Assembly (NCBI GenBank): GCA_038317685.1
Contig: JBBQBQ010000203.1
Location: 1-6,300, forward strand
DNA length: 6,300 nt
Source of the DNA: JBBQBQ01 sp038317685
GTDB lineage: Bacteria; Desulfobacterota; Desulfuromonadia; Desulfuromonadales; DDH964
Reading direction: 5' to 3'
The position numbers and the translations under genes were made by a program. The notes beneath the pieces are model-generated. The model worked only from the letters and a program-made list of their open reading frames with translations. It did not search any database and was not told where the DNA came from. Shown one piece after another: positions 1 to 6,300 of the stretch; the stretch's first letter is position 1, and every line of letters starts with the position of its first letter.

Positions 1-1623
1 GTTCTTTTAGGACAGGTGCTGGAGCTGCGGGCCCGTTCACGAACTAACGCGGCCATTCAGATGCTGCTCGGCCTGTCGCCGAACACGGCCCGCATCGTGA
101 GGGAGAATGGAACGGAAGAAGACATCCCTCTGGAGCAAGTACAGCCCGGCGACACCCTGCGGGTTCGTCCCGGTGACAAGGTGCCGGTGGATGGTACGGT
201 GATCGACGGCGAAAGCAATATAGACGAATCCATGGTCACCGGTGAATCCATGCCGGTGAAAAAGTCTGCCGGCGAGAAGGTTGTCGGTGCCACGGTCAAC
301 GGCACCGGCAGTTTAACAATGCGGGCGGAAAAAGTCGGCTCCGATACCCTCCTGGCACAGATCGTCACCATGGTGGCCAATGCCCAGCGCACGCGGGCAC
401 CGATTCAGAAGTTGACCGATGTGGTGGCCGGCTATTTCGTGCCGACCGTGGTGGCCTGCGCTGTGCTTACCTGTATCGCCTGGTGGGTCTGGGGACCGGA
501 GCCGCGGCTGGCCCATGCTGTCATCAATGCCGTTGCGGTATTGATCATCGCCTGTCCCTGTGCCCTGGGGCTGGCGACACCGATTGCCATCATGGTGGGA
601 ACCGGACGGGGCGCCCAGGCCGGCGTCCTGATCAAGAATGCCGAAGCGCTGGAGATCATGGAGAAGGTCGATACCCTGGTGGTGGACAAGACCGGTACCC
701 TGACCGAGGGCAGGCCAAAGCTGGTCGCCGTGCAGGCTGCCGAGGGCTTTAGCGAAGATGAACTGTTGCGTCTGGCCGCCAGCCTGGAACGGGCCAGCGA
801 GCACCCTCTGGCGGAAGCCATGGTGCGAGGTGCTGAAGAAAAGGGCCTTGAACTGGCGAAGGCCGAAAATTTCCAGTCGGTCACCGGGAAAGGGGTCACC
901 GGGGACGTTGACGGGCATGCGGTGGCGGCAGGCAATGCGGCGCTGCTGGAAAGCCTGGGTATCAATGCAGGGGACCTGTCGCAACAGGCGGACAAACAAC
1001 GCGCCGAAGGACAGACGGTCATGCTGGTTGCCATCGATGGCACGGCAGCGGGGCTGATCGGTGTCGCCGACCCGATCAAGGAATCGACCGCCGAAGCCAT
1101 CCGGGACCTGCATGCCGAAGGTATCAGAGTCGTGATGATTACCGGTGACAATCAGATCACGGCCAATGCCGTTGCCGGCAACCTGGGGATCGACGAGGTG
1201 CATGCCGGGGTATTGCCTGAACAGAAGGCCGAACTGGTCAAACAGCTGCAGACGGATGACCATATCGTCGCCATGGCGGGTGACGGTATCAACGACGCCC
1301 CGGCGCTGGCTCAGGCCCACGTCGGTATTGCCATGGGGACCGGTACCGATGTGGCCATAGAAAGCGCCGGTATCACCCTGGTCAAAGGTGATTTGCGGGG
1401 TATCGTCAGGGCCAGACGCCTCAGCCGGGCCACCATGCGCAATATCAGACAGAATCTGTTCTTTGCCTTCATCTATAACACGGCGGGTGTGCCGATTGCC
1501 GCGGGAGTGCTGTTTCCGTTCTTCGGGATTCTGTTGTCGCCGATGATTGCCGCAGCGGCCATGAGCTTCAGTTCCGTGTCCGTTATCACCAATTCGCTGA
1601 GGCTGAAACACGTGAAGCTATAA
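1..1623 (+). CDS. copA: Cu(I)-exporting P1B-type ATPase CopA, 5' end outside window
   Basis: Inner-membrane pump that uses ATP to export Cu(I) from the cytoplasm. The frame is open from base 1 (VLLGQVLELRAR, the usual end of the helix before the A domain), so the metal-binding N-terminus and first helices lie upstream; 540 residues are visible. The GTG at 16 is internal and not a start. Visible motifs, numbered from base 1: A-domain TGES at 80-83; a hydrophobic helix at about 145-165; the CPC metal site at 185-187; phosphorylation loop DKTGT with Asp229; N-domain HP at 268-269; TGDN from 381; GDGINDAP from 427; YN at 492-493; MSFSS at 521-525 in the last helix. CPC plus YN plus MxxSS is the Cu(I) (P1B-1) signature, which argues against Zn/Cd or Cu(II) pumps. 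All catalytic motifs are intact up to the TAA stop. No copper regulator or chaperone gene is in view. Confidence 0.95.
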   Translation, partial: VLLGQVLELRARSRTNAAIQMLLGLSPNTARIVRENGTEEDIPLEQVQPGDTLRVRPGDKVPVDGTVIDGESNIDESMVTGESMPVKKSAGEKVVGATVNGTGSLTMRAEKVGSDTLLAQIVTMVANAQRTRAPIQKLTDVVAGYFVPTVVACAVLTCIAWWVWGPEPRLAHAVINAVAVLIIACPCALGLATPIAIMVGTGRGAQAGVLIKNAEALEIMEKVDTLVVDKTGTLTEGRPKLVAVQAAEGFSEDELLRLAASLERASEHPLAEAMVRGAEEKGLELAKAENFQSVTGKGVTGDVDGHAVAAGNAALLESLGINAGDLSQQADKQRAEGQTVMLVAIDGTAAGLIGVADPIKESTAEAIRDLHAEGIRVVMITGDNQITANAVAGNLGIDEVHAGVLPEQKAELVKQLQTDDHIVAMAGDGINDAPALAQAHVGIAMGTGTDVAIESAGITLVKGDLRGIVRARRLSRATMRNIRQNLFFAFIYNTAGVPIAAGVLFPFFGILLSPMIAAAAMSFSSVSVITNSLRLKHVKL

Positions 1624-1639
1624 CAAGGCGCGCCCTGCC

Positions 1640-1840
1640 TTGAACAAGTGCAGCACGGAGCAGGCGCCTTGGTTCATAATTCCTGCCAATCACAAGTGGT
1701 TCCGTAATCTTGCCGTGTCGCAGATCGTCGTCAAGGCCCTCGAATCGTTGAAGATGCAGTTTCCAAAACCTGTGGTAGACATTACACAGATCAAGGAAAA
1801 GTACCACAGGGCGCAGGATGAAGAGCACCGTCAGAAATAA
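1640..1840 (+). pseudogene. C-terminal remnant of a PPK2-family polyphosphate kinase
   Basis: The 66-codon frame carries the C-terminal signature of PPK2 proteins, which transfer phosphate between polyphosphate and nucleotides: a STEQAPW segment followed by IPANHKWFRNLAV, then a helix and a DITQIKEKY tail ending at TAA. Full-length PPK2 proteins have roughly 230-300 residues. Here the Walker A and B motifs and the lid are missing, and the upstream DNA is the intact end of copA, so the 5' part of the gene has been lost. An in-frame TGA at 1613-1615 lies just upstream. The only usable start is TTG at 1640, with a poor, distant Shine-Dalgarno candidate (AAGG at 1625-1628). I infer a non-functional remnant; a short expressed peptide cannot be excluded but could not be a kinase. 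The family call rests on remembered motifs, not on a search. Confidence 0.8.
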
Positions 1841-1879
1841 AGTTCAGGCCCGAATTCCAACCTGCCAGAGGAGGGATCC

Positions 1880-2242
1880 ATGATCGAACGAATTCAGGAT
1901 TTGCCGGAAAATATACTCGGGTTCATGGCAAAGGGAGAGGTCACCGGTGACGACTACGAGTCCGTAATGATACCGGCCGTGGAGGAAATGCTGACTCGGC
2001 AGAAAAAGCTTCGACTCCTCTATTGTCTTGGAGAAGATTTTTCAGGGTTCGAAATGAAAGCGATGTGGGACGACGCCAGGATCGGTATGCGGCATTTCAC
2101 TGCCTGGGAACGGGTTGCCGTGGTCACCGAGGTGGAGTGGATCCGCACGGCGATGAAAGTGTTCGGGTTTGTCATGCCCGGGCAGGTATGCGTCTTTTCC
2201 AACAATGAGCTTGCCAAGGCTCGGCAATGGCTGAGTGAATAG
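1880..2242 (+). CDS. SpoIIAA-like (STAS/SEC14-type) family protein
   Basis: Complete 120-residue soluble protein with no signal peptide or membrane segment. It resembles the SpoIIAA-like family, small alpha/beta proteins with a STAS/SEC14-like fold whose role in most bacteria is unknown. Visible family features: an N-terminal strand (NILGFMAKGEVTGDDYES, residues 11-28), a second strand with LRLLYCLGEDFSGFE (44-58), the MWDDARIGMRHFTAWERVAVV block (62-82), an EWIRTAM helix (86-92), and a C-terminal VCVFSNNELAKARQWL segment (103-118) that typically closes the fold. The start is supported by a strong purine-rich Shine-Dalgarno (AGAGGAGGG, 1867-1875) just before ATG. It begins 39 bp after the ppk2 remnant and is followed by the repeat-rich spacer, so it may be the last gene of the upstream block. 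I assign no function beyond the family. Confidence 0.85.
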   Translation: MIERIQDLPENILGFMAKGEVTGDDYESVMIPAVEEMLTRQKKLRLLYCLGEDFSGFEMKAMWDDARIGMRHFTAWERVAVVTEVEWIRTAMKVFGFVMPGQVCVFSNNELAKARQWLSE

Positions 2243-2266
2243 TTGAGTGACAAATGGGTGCGATCG

Positions 2267-2453
2267 CAGCGTTGTCCGGTGGGTTAATGCACCAGGCCAA
2301 AATCGCTCCTCAGCGGCCCCTTCGGGGCACCTTCTCCCCGATGGAGAAGGGAAAATGCTTCCCCTCTCTCCCGGGGAGAGGGTGGCCGCAGGCCGGGTGA
2401 GGGGATAAATGCCAAGGTTGAGGGGACGGCAATCCCCTAACCGGACAACGCTG
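2267..2453. repeat. Composite element bounded by a 14-bp perfect inverted repeat
   Basis: This fills most of the gene-free stretch 2243-2484. The outer arms CAGCGTTGTCCGGT (2267-2280) and ACCGGACAACGCTG (2440-2453) are exact reverse complements. Inside lie several smaller dyads: GCCCC/GGGGC (2316-2328), an 8-bp stem CCTTCTCC/GGAGAAGG (2330-2350), a near-perfect dyad at 2364-2382, GGCC/GGCC (2384-2394) and AGGGGA/TCCCCT (2421-2438). There is no coding frame with a believable product and no transposase, so it is a non-autonomous or REP-like intergenic repeat. If transcribed it would form a long folded RNA before gnd, which could dampen read-through from the upstream genes; that effect is inference. 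I see no clear sigma-70 promoter in the spacer. Confidence 0.65.
2362..2404. repeat. REP-like dispersed repeat core (GGGAGAGGGTGGCCGCAGGC type)
   Basis: A 43-bp GC-rich stretch reads CCCTCTCTCCCGGGGAGAGG, then GTGGCCGCAGGCCGGGTGAGGGG. From general knowledge, sequences of this type occur between genes in many proteobacterial genomes and give rise to spurious antisense peptides containing phrases such as LTRPAATLSPGERG, as they do here. The first half is an almost perfect palindrome with a one-base centre. It sits inside the larger inverted-repeat element, suggesting nesting. Copy number in this genome cannot be judged from one window. Confidence 0.6.
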
Positions 2454-2470
2454 GGTAAACAAACATGGTC

Positions 2471-2478
2471 AAAGGAGG
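2471..2478 (+). promoter_or_regulatory. Strong ribosome binding site of gnd
   Basis: AAAGGAGG, nearly the full anti-16S complement, lies 6 nt before the ATG at 2485 and fixes the gnd start. It comes shortly after the right arm of the inverted-repeat element, leaving only 17 bp between them. Confidence 0.85.
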
Positions 2479-2484
2479 CGGCAT

Positions 2485-3513
2485 ATGCAAGTCGGCATGA
2501 TTGGACTGGGGCGTATGGGAGCAAATCTGGTGCGGCGGCTGCTAAAGGGGGGGCATGAGTGCGTCGTATACGACCGGAACCCTGAGGCGGTCGAAACACT
2601 GGAACACGAAGGGGCTTCGGGAACACGATCGATTGAAGAGTTCTGCAATAAACTTGTCCCGCCGCGGGTGGTATGGCTGATGGTGCCCGCCGCCGCGGTG
2701 GACTCAACGCTCCTGGGTATTACCCCGCTGTTGGCGGCCAACGACAGCGTGATTGATGGTGGCAACTCCTACTACCATGACGACATCCGGCGGGCCAATG
2801 AGCTGCAGGCACAAGGGATCCACTACCTGGATGTCGGCACGAGCGGCGGGGTGTTCGGCCTGGAACGAGGCTATTGCCTGATGATCGGGGGCGAGAAACA
2901 GGCCGTAGAACGGCTCGACCCCGTATTTGCGACTCTGGCGCCCGGAATCGCCGCCGCTCCGCGCACACCCGGCCGCGAAAAAATCGGCGGGACGGCCGAA
3001 CAGGGGTATCTCCACTGCGGACCGGGCGGCGCGGGCCACTTCGTCAAAATGGTTCACAATGGGATTGAATATGGTCTGATGGCCGCCTATGCCGAGGGCC
3101 TGAACATCCTTCGCCATGCCAATGTCGGCAAGGAAGGGCAGATAGCGGATGCCGAAACGACTCCGCTCAGAAACCCGGAACTCTATCCATACGACCTCAA
3201 TCTGGGCGATATCACCGAGCTCTGGCGGCGCGGGAGCGTGGTCTCCTCCTGGCTGCTTGATCTCAGCGCGGTCGCACTGCTGGAGAATCCCGATCTGAAG
3301 GATTTCCAGGGGCGGGTCTCGGATTCAGGTGAAGGGCGCTGGACCATCGCCGCCGCCATTGACGAAGGGGTTCCGGCGCATGTGCTCAGTGCCGCACTCT
3401 ATGAGCGTTTCAGCTCGCGCGGGGAGGCCGACTTTGCCAACCGCATCCTATCTGCGATGCGCTACCAGTTCGGCGGCCACCAAGAGAAGGTCACCAGCGA
3501 GAAAGGAAAGTGA
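2485..3513 (+). CDS. gnd: 6-phosphogluconate dehydrogenase, decarboxylating, short NAD-type
   Basis: Oxidatively decarboxylates 6-phosphogluconate to ribulose-5-phosphate and CO2 with reduction of NAD(P)+, in the cytoplasm. The 342-residue length fits the short Gnd class (about 300-340) rather than the ~470-residue enterobacterial form. Visible features: Rossmann motif GLGRMG (7-12); Asp30 at the end of the second strand (VVYDRN), where NADP-specific long forms carry an Asn-Arg-Ser/Thr type sequence; DGGNS (91-95); DVGTSGG (116-122); the catalytic block HFVKMVHNGIEYG with Lys188, Asn192 and Glu195; and C-terminal RYQFGGH (326-332), expected to reach the partner subunit's active site. Asp30 suggests NAD+ rather than NADP+ preference (inference). 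The start is set by a near-ideal Shine-Dalgarno. The stop lies 2 nt before the zwf ATG, so the two genes are probably co-transcribed and translationally coupled. Confidence 0.93.
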   Translation: MQVGMIGLGRMGANLVRRLLKGGHECVVYDRNPEAVETLEHEGASGTRSIEEFCNKLVPPRVVWLMVPAAAVDSTLLGITPLLAANDSVIDGGNSYYHDDIRRANELQAQGIHYLDVGTSGGVFGLERGYCLMIGGEKQAVERLDPVFATLAPGIAAAPRTPGREKIGGTAEQGYLHCGPGGAGHFVKMVHNGIEYGLMAAYAEGLNILRHANVGKEGQIADAETTPLRNPELYPYDLNLGDITELWRRGSVVSSWLLDLSAVALLENPDLKDFQGRVSDSGEGRWTIAAAIDEGVPAHVLSAALYERFSSRGEADFANRILSAMRYQFGGHQEKVTSEKGK

Positions 3514-3515
3514 CC

Positions 3516-4892
3516 ATGGCCACGCTTGCCTCGGATGCGTTCGTCTTCTTCGGTGCTACCGGCGACCTTGCCCAAAAGCAGATTTTTCCTGCTTTGCAGG
3601 CCCTGGTCAGGCACGGCCATCTTGACGTTCCCATCATCTGCGTGGCGAAGTCGGGGTGGGATCCGGAAAAGTTAAAGGAGCGCATCAGGGACAGTCTTGA
3701 AAAACATGGCGGTTTGGCTGAAGAGCCCTTTGCCAAGCTCTGTTCCCTGCTTCAGTACATCGACAGTGACTATCGTGAACCCTCGACCTACGAGCAGCTC
3801 TGCCAGATGCTGGGGAGCGCCGCGCGCCCCCTGTATTACCTGGCAATCCCTCCCAGTATGTTTGCTACGGTCACCCAGGGATTGGCCGGTGCGGGATGCT
3901 CCCGGAATGCGCGGGTGGTCGTCGAAAAGCCCTTCGGTCGCGATCTGGACTCGGCCCGGGAGTTGAACGCAATTCTTGAAGCCGCCTTTGCCCCGGAGGC
4001 AATTTTTCGCATTGACCACTTTCTCGGCAAGGAACCGGTGCAGAACATCTACTACACACGTTTCGCCAACTCCATCTTCGAGCCGCTCTGGAACAGGGAT
4101 CACATCGCCTGTGTTCAGATTACCCTGGCCGAAAACTTCGGGGTACAGGGGCGCGGCAGCTTTTTTGATGAGGTCGGGGCGGTCCGGGATGTCCTGCAGA
4201 ATCACCTGCTGGAGGTGGTTGCCTACCTGGCCATGGATGCTTCAACCGGGGATAACCCCGAGGCGATCCGCGAGGAGAGCGAGCGGCTGTTGCGGGCGAT
4301 CAAACCCCTTGATCCTTTGCACATCGTACGAGGCCAGTTTCACGGCTATCGGCAGGAGCCGGGAGTGGCTCCGGACTCGCACATGGAAACGTTTGTGGCG
4401 GTCCAGCTCTTTATCGACTCCTGGCGCTGGGCCGGGGTGCCTTTTTATGTCCGGGCCGGCAAGTGTCTTCCCGTGACGACAACAACGGTCACCGTGGAAT
4501 TCAAGCGCCCGCCCCGGGAGACTTTCGGCGAGATCGTACCGTCATTTTCGAACCACCTCCGTTTCCGTCTCAGCCCCGATGTGTCGATCGGGTTGGGGAT
4601 CCGGGTCAAGATTCCGGGCGAGCGCAGGGTGGGCGAAGATGTGGAACTGGTTGTGGCCCAGAACGAGGGTGAGACGATGGCTCCCTATGAACGTCTGCTG
4701 GGCGATGCCATGCGGGGGGACGCTACGCTCTTTGCATCGAAAGGTACGGTTGAGGAGCAGTGGCGGATCATTGATCCGATCCTCGGGGACGTATCACCGC
4801 TCTACTTTTACGAGCAGAACAGCTGGGGACCGGCCGAAGCCGACCAGGTCATCACCCGGAACGGGACCTGGTACAACCCGAAACCGACGTAG
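3516..4892 (+). CDS. zwf: Glucose-6-phosphate 1-dehydrogenase
   Basis: Oxidises glucose-6-phosphate to 6-phosphoglucono-1,5-lactone with reduction of NAD(P)+, the entry step of the oxidative pentose phosphate and Entner-Doudoroff routes. The 458-residue product is somewhat shorter than the usual 480-510. Visible features: N-terminal nucleotide-binding GATGDLAQKQIFPAL (13-27); VAKSGW (43-48), where many NADP-dependent enzymes have Arg at the Lys45 position; EKPFG (137-141); the substrate motif RIDHFLGKE (165-173, with His168 and Lys172); FFDEVGAVRDVLQNH, whose His230 matches the catalytic base; and RAGKCLP (313-319). I prefer ATG at 3516, with AAAGGA at 3502-3507 as ribosome binding site. An in-frame GTG at 3510 overlaps the gnd stop as GTGA and would add two residues. 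The gene follows gnd directly and precedes pgm by 106 bp. Confidence 0.95.
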   Translation: MATLASDAFVFFGATGDLAQKQIFPALQALVRHGHLDVPIICVAKSGWDPEKLKERIRDSLEKHGGLAEEPFAKLCSLLQYIDSDYREPSTYEQLCQMLGSAARPLYYLAIPPSMFATVTQGLAGAGCSRNARVVVEKPFGRDLDSARELNAILEAAFAPEAIFRIDHFLGKEPVQNIYYTRFANSIFEPLWNRDHIACVQITLAENFGVQGRGSFFDEVGAVRDVLQNHLLEVVAYLAMDASTGDNPEAIREESERLLRAIKPLDPLHIVRGQFHGYRQEPGVAPDSHMETFVAVQLFIDSWRWAGVPFYVRAGKCLPVTTTTVTVEFKRPPRETFGEIVPSFSNHLRFRLSPDVSIGLGIRVKIPGERRVGEDVELVVAQNEGETMAPYERLLGDAMRGDATLFASKGTVEEQWRIIDPILGDVSPLYFYEQNSWGPAEADQVITRNGTWYNPKPT

Positions 4893-4985
4893 CATGCAAC
4901 CTGATACGGTAAATTCAGCTGACTGCACGACAGTTCGACCAAGCGCGCATTCCGCGCGACGGTAAGATGAAACGCTCCTGGTCCT

Positions 4986-4990
4986 GAGGA
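4986..4990 (+). promoter_or_regulatory. Ribosome binding site that decides the pgm start
   Basis: GAGGA ends 8 nt before the ATG at 4999 but only 2 nt before the alternative in-frame ATG at 4993. The spacing therefore favours 4999. That start also gives an N-terminus (MKISPLAGKPA) equal in length to the one I recall for E. coli Pgm. Confidence 0.65.
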
Positions 4991-4998
4991 GTATGGCA

Positions 4999-6300
4999 AT
5001 GAAGATCAGTCCTCTGGCGGGAAAACCCGCCCCCTCTTCGCTGCTTGTCAATGTCCCCCGGCTCGTCACCGCCTACTACACCGAGCAGCCCGACCCTTCG
5101 GTGCCTGGGGAGCGGGTTGCATTCGGTACCTCGGGACATCGCGGCTCCGCCCTTGAGAAGTCCTTCAACGAGTGGCACATCCTTGCCATCACTCAGGCCA
5201 TCTGCTGGTACCGGGCCAGTCAGGGGACCAGCGGTCCTCTCTTTCTTGGTTGCGATACCCACGCGCTTTCGGATCCGGCTTTTGCCAGTGCGCTCGAAGT
5301 GCTGGCCGCCAACAGCGTGGAGGTCATGATTGCGGAGGGAGACGAGTACACACCGACCCCGGCCGTCTCTCATGCCATTCTCACCTCCAACCGTGGTCGC
5401 ACCCAAGGACTTGCCGACGGCATCGTCATTACTCCTTCGCACAATCCGCCGGACAATGGCGGCTTCAAATATAACCCCCCGACCGGCGGCCCGGCGGAAC
5501 CCTCAGTGACCCGTTGGATCGAAACCCGGGCAAATGAGTTCCTGACCAGCGGCCTCGCAGGCGTGAAGAGGGTCTCCTTCGCAAAGGCGCTGCGGGCTTC
5601 CACAACCCATCGGCACAACTTCCTCGAGGCCTACGTAGCTGACCTCGCCGGCGTGATCGACCTGGACCTGATCCGCAGTGCGCGGATCACCATGGGCGCA
5701 GATCCGCTCGGCGGGGCGGCCGTCCACTACCTGGGAAAGATCGCGGACCGTTATGGGCTGGACCTGACCGTCGTCAATCAGGAGGTCGATCCGACCTTCC
5801 GCTTCATGACGGTCGACTGGGACGGCAAAATCCGCATGGACCCGTCGTCGCCTCACGCGATGCAGCGGCTGATCGGCATGAAAGACCGCTTCGACATCGC
5901 CTTCGCCTGCGACACCGATGCCGACCGGCACGGGATCGTCACCCGGAGTTCCGGGCTGCTCCCTCCCAACCATTATCTGGCGGTCGCCATCTTCTACCTC
6001 TTCCAGCACCGGCCGCTCTGGCGCACGGATGCGGCGATCGGCAAGACCGTGGTGAGCAGCCGGATGATCGATCGGGTGGCAACGAAGCTCGGCCGCAAAC
6101 TCTACGAGGTGCCGGTCGGCTTCAAGTGGTTCGTTGACGGTCTGTTCGATGGCTCACTTGGCTTCGGCGGCGAAGAGAGCGCTGGTGCATCTTTCCTCCG
6201 TTTTGACGGCAGCGTCTGGACGACGGATAAGGACGGCATCGTGCCGGCTCTTGTTGCTGCCGAAATCACGGCAAAAACCGAGCGCGATCCGGGCGAGATC
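4999..6300 (+). CDS. pgm: Phosphoglucomutase (alpha-D-glucose-specific), 3' end outside window
   Basis: Interconverts glucose-1-phosphate and glucose-6-phosphate in the cytoplasm, linking glycogen or sugar-nucleotide metabolism to the dehydrogenases encoded just upstream. The frame is open to the last base: 434 residues are visible of an expected ~545, so most of the C-terminal phosphate-binding domain is beyond the window. Visible features, numbered from ATG 4999: FGTSGHRG (42-49); catalytic phosphoserine loop TPSHNPP with Ser147; Mg-binding DTDADR (305-310); sugar-binding GEES (391-394); and long stretches matching E. coli Pgm from memory, such as VGFKWFVDGLFDGS. This favours the glucose-specific Pgm over phosphomannomutase/GlmM-type paralogues. 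The ATG at 4993 is a less likely alternative start. The 106-bp gap after zwf contains no clear terminator, so read-through from zwf is plausible. Confidence 0.95.
   Translation, partial: MKISPLAGKPAPSSLLVNVPRLVTAYYTEQPDPSVPGERVAFGTSGHRGSALEKSFNEWHILAITQAICWYRASQGTSGPLFLGCDTHALSDPAFASALEVLAANSVEVMIAEGDEYTPTPAVSHAILTSNRGRTQGLADGIVITPSHNPPDNGGFKYNPPTGGPAEPSVTRWIETRANEFLTSGLAGVKRVSFAKALRASTTHRHNFLEAYVADLAGVIDLDLIRSARITMGADPLGGAAVHYLGKIADRYGLDLTVVNQEVDPTFRFMTVDWDGKIRMDPSSPHAMQRLIGMKDRFDIAFACDTDADRHGIVTRSSGLLPPNHYLAVAIFYLFQHRPLWRTDAAIGKTVVSSRMIDRVATKLGRKLYEVPVGFKWFVDGLFDGSLGFGGEESAGASFLRFDGSVWTTDKDGIVPALVAAEITAKTERDPGEI

Noticed and set aside
313..1611. 432-codon open frame on the minus strand
   Set aside because: It lies wholly inside copA, whose motifs are unmistakable. 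The antisense translation is low-complexity, rich in His, Gly and Arg, with no recognisable domain; long antisense frames are expected in GC-rich coding DNA.
1624..1642. Hairpin CAAGGC/GCCTTG just after the copA stop, as a possible terminator
   Set aside because: The stem is only 6 bp with a 7-nt loop, and no T-tract follows, so a Rho-independent terminator is not supported.
1622..1648. Short direct repeat AACAAG (1622-1627 and 1643-1648) as a target-site duplication at the copA/ppk2 junction
   Set aside because: Six bases 21 bp apart are easily found by chance, and no mobile element lies between the copies.
2260..2267. GCGATCGC octamer resembling the cyanobacterial HIP1 palindrome
   Set aside because: I noticed only one copy, and the genes do not suggest a cyanobacterium; a lone 8-mer in GC-rich DNA is not informative.
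2042..2707. 221-codon minus-strand frame crossing the spacer
   Set aside because: It runs through the SpoIIAA-like gene, the repeat and the start of gnd. Its middle part is the translated REP-like repeat, a common source of false gene calls.
4893..4998. Possible promoter or terminator between zwf and pgm (GCGCG/CGCGC dyad at 4943-4957; TAAGAT at 4963-4968)
   Set aside because: The stem is 5 bp without a T-tract, and the -10-like hexamer has no -35 at a suitable distance. Neither is better than chance in this sequence.

Overview
The window looks like a GC-rich proteobacterial chromosome segment, most likely from a gammaproteobacterium. This is inferred from base composition, from the close match of the Pgm reading frame to my recollection of E. 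coli Pgm, and from a dispersed repeat type common in such genomes. No rRNA or other marker is present, so the genus cannot be named. Every gene lies on the + strand.

Layout. (1) Positions 1-1623 hold the C-terminal two thirds of a Cu(I)-exporting P1B-type ATPase (CopA); its start lies upstream of the window. (2) Right behind its stop, 1640-1840 encodes only the last ~66 residues of a PPK2-family polyphosphate kinase. The kinase core is absent, so this is a gene remnant, and it probably marks an old rearrangement junction. (3) 1880-2242 encodes a complete 120-residue SpoIIAA-like (STAS/SEC14-type) protein of unknown role. (4) The 242 bp from 2243 to 2484 has no gene. It holds a string of small hairpins, including a REP-like repeat core, enclosed by a perfect 14-bp inverted repeat. 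(5) From 2485 to the window end runs a gnd-zwf-pgm cluster: short-type 6-phosphogluconate dehydrogenase, glucose-6-phosphate dehydrogenase, and phosphoglucomutase (cut by the window end).

How the genes work together. Pgm interconverts glucose-1-phosphate (for example from glycogen) and glucose-6-phosphate. Zwf oxidises glucose-6-phosphate to 6-phosphogluconolactone. Gnd decarboxylates 6-phosphogluconate to ribulose-5-phosphate. Together they form a route from stored glucan to reducing power and pentose phosphate; no lactonase gene (pgl) is seen in the window. The copA, ppk2-remnant and SpoIIAA-like genes have no evident pathway link to this cluster, and the repeat-rich spacer separates the two blocks.

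I find no convincing undescribed system here. The points most worth a second look are the ppk2 remnant abutting copA, the nested inverted-repeat element before gnd, and the probable NAD preference of Gnd.
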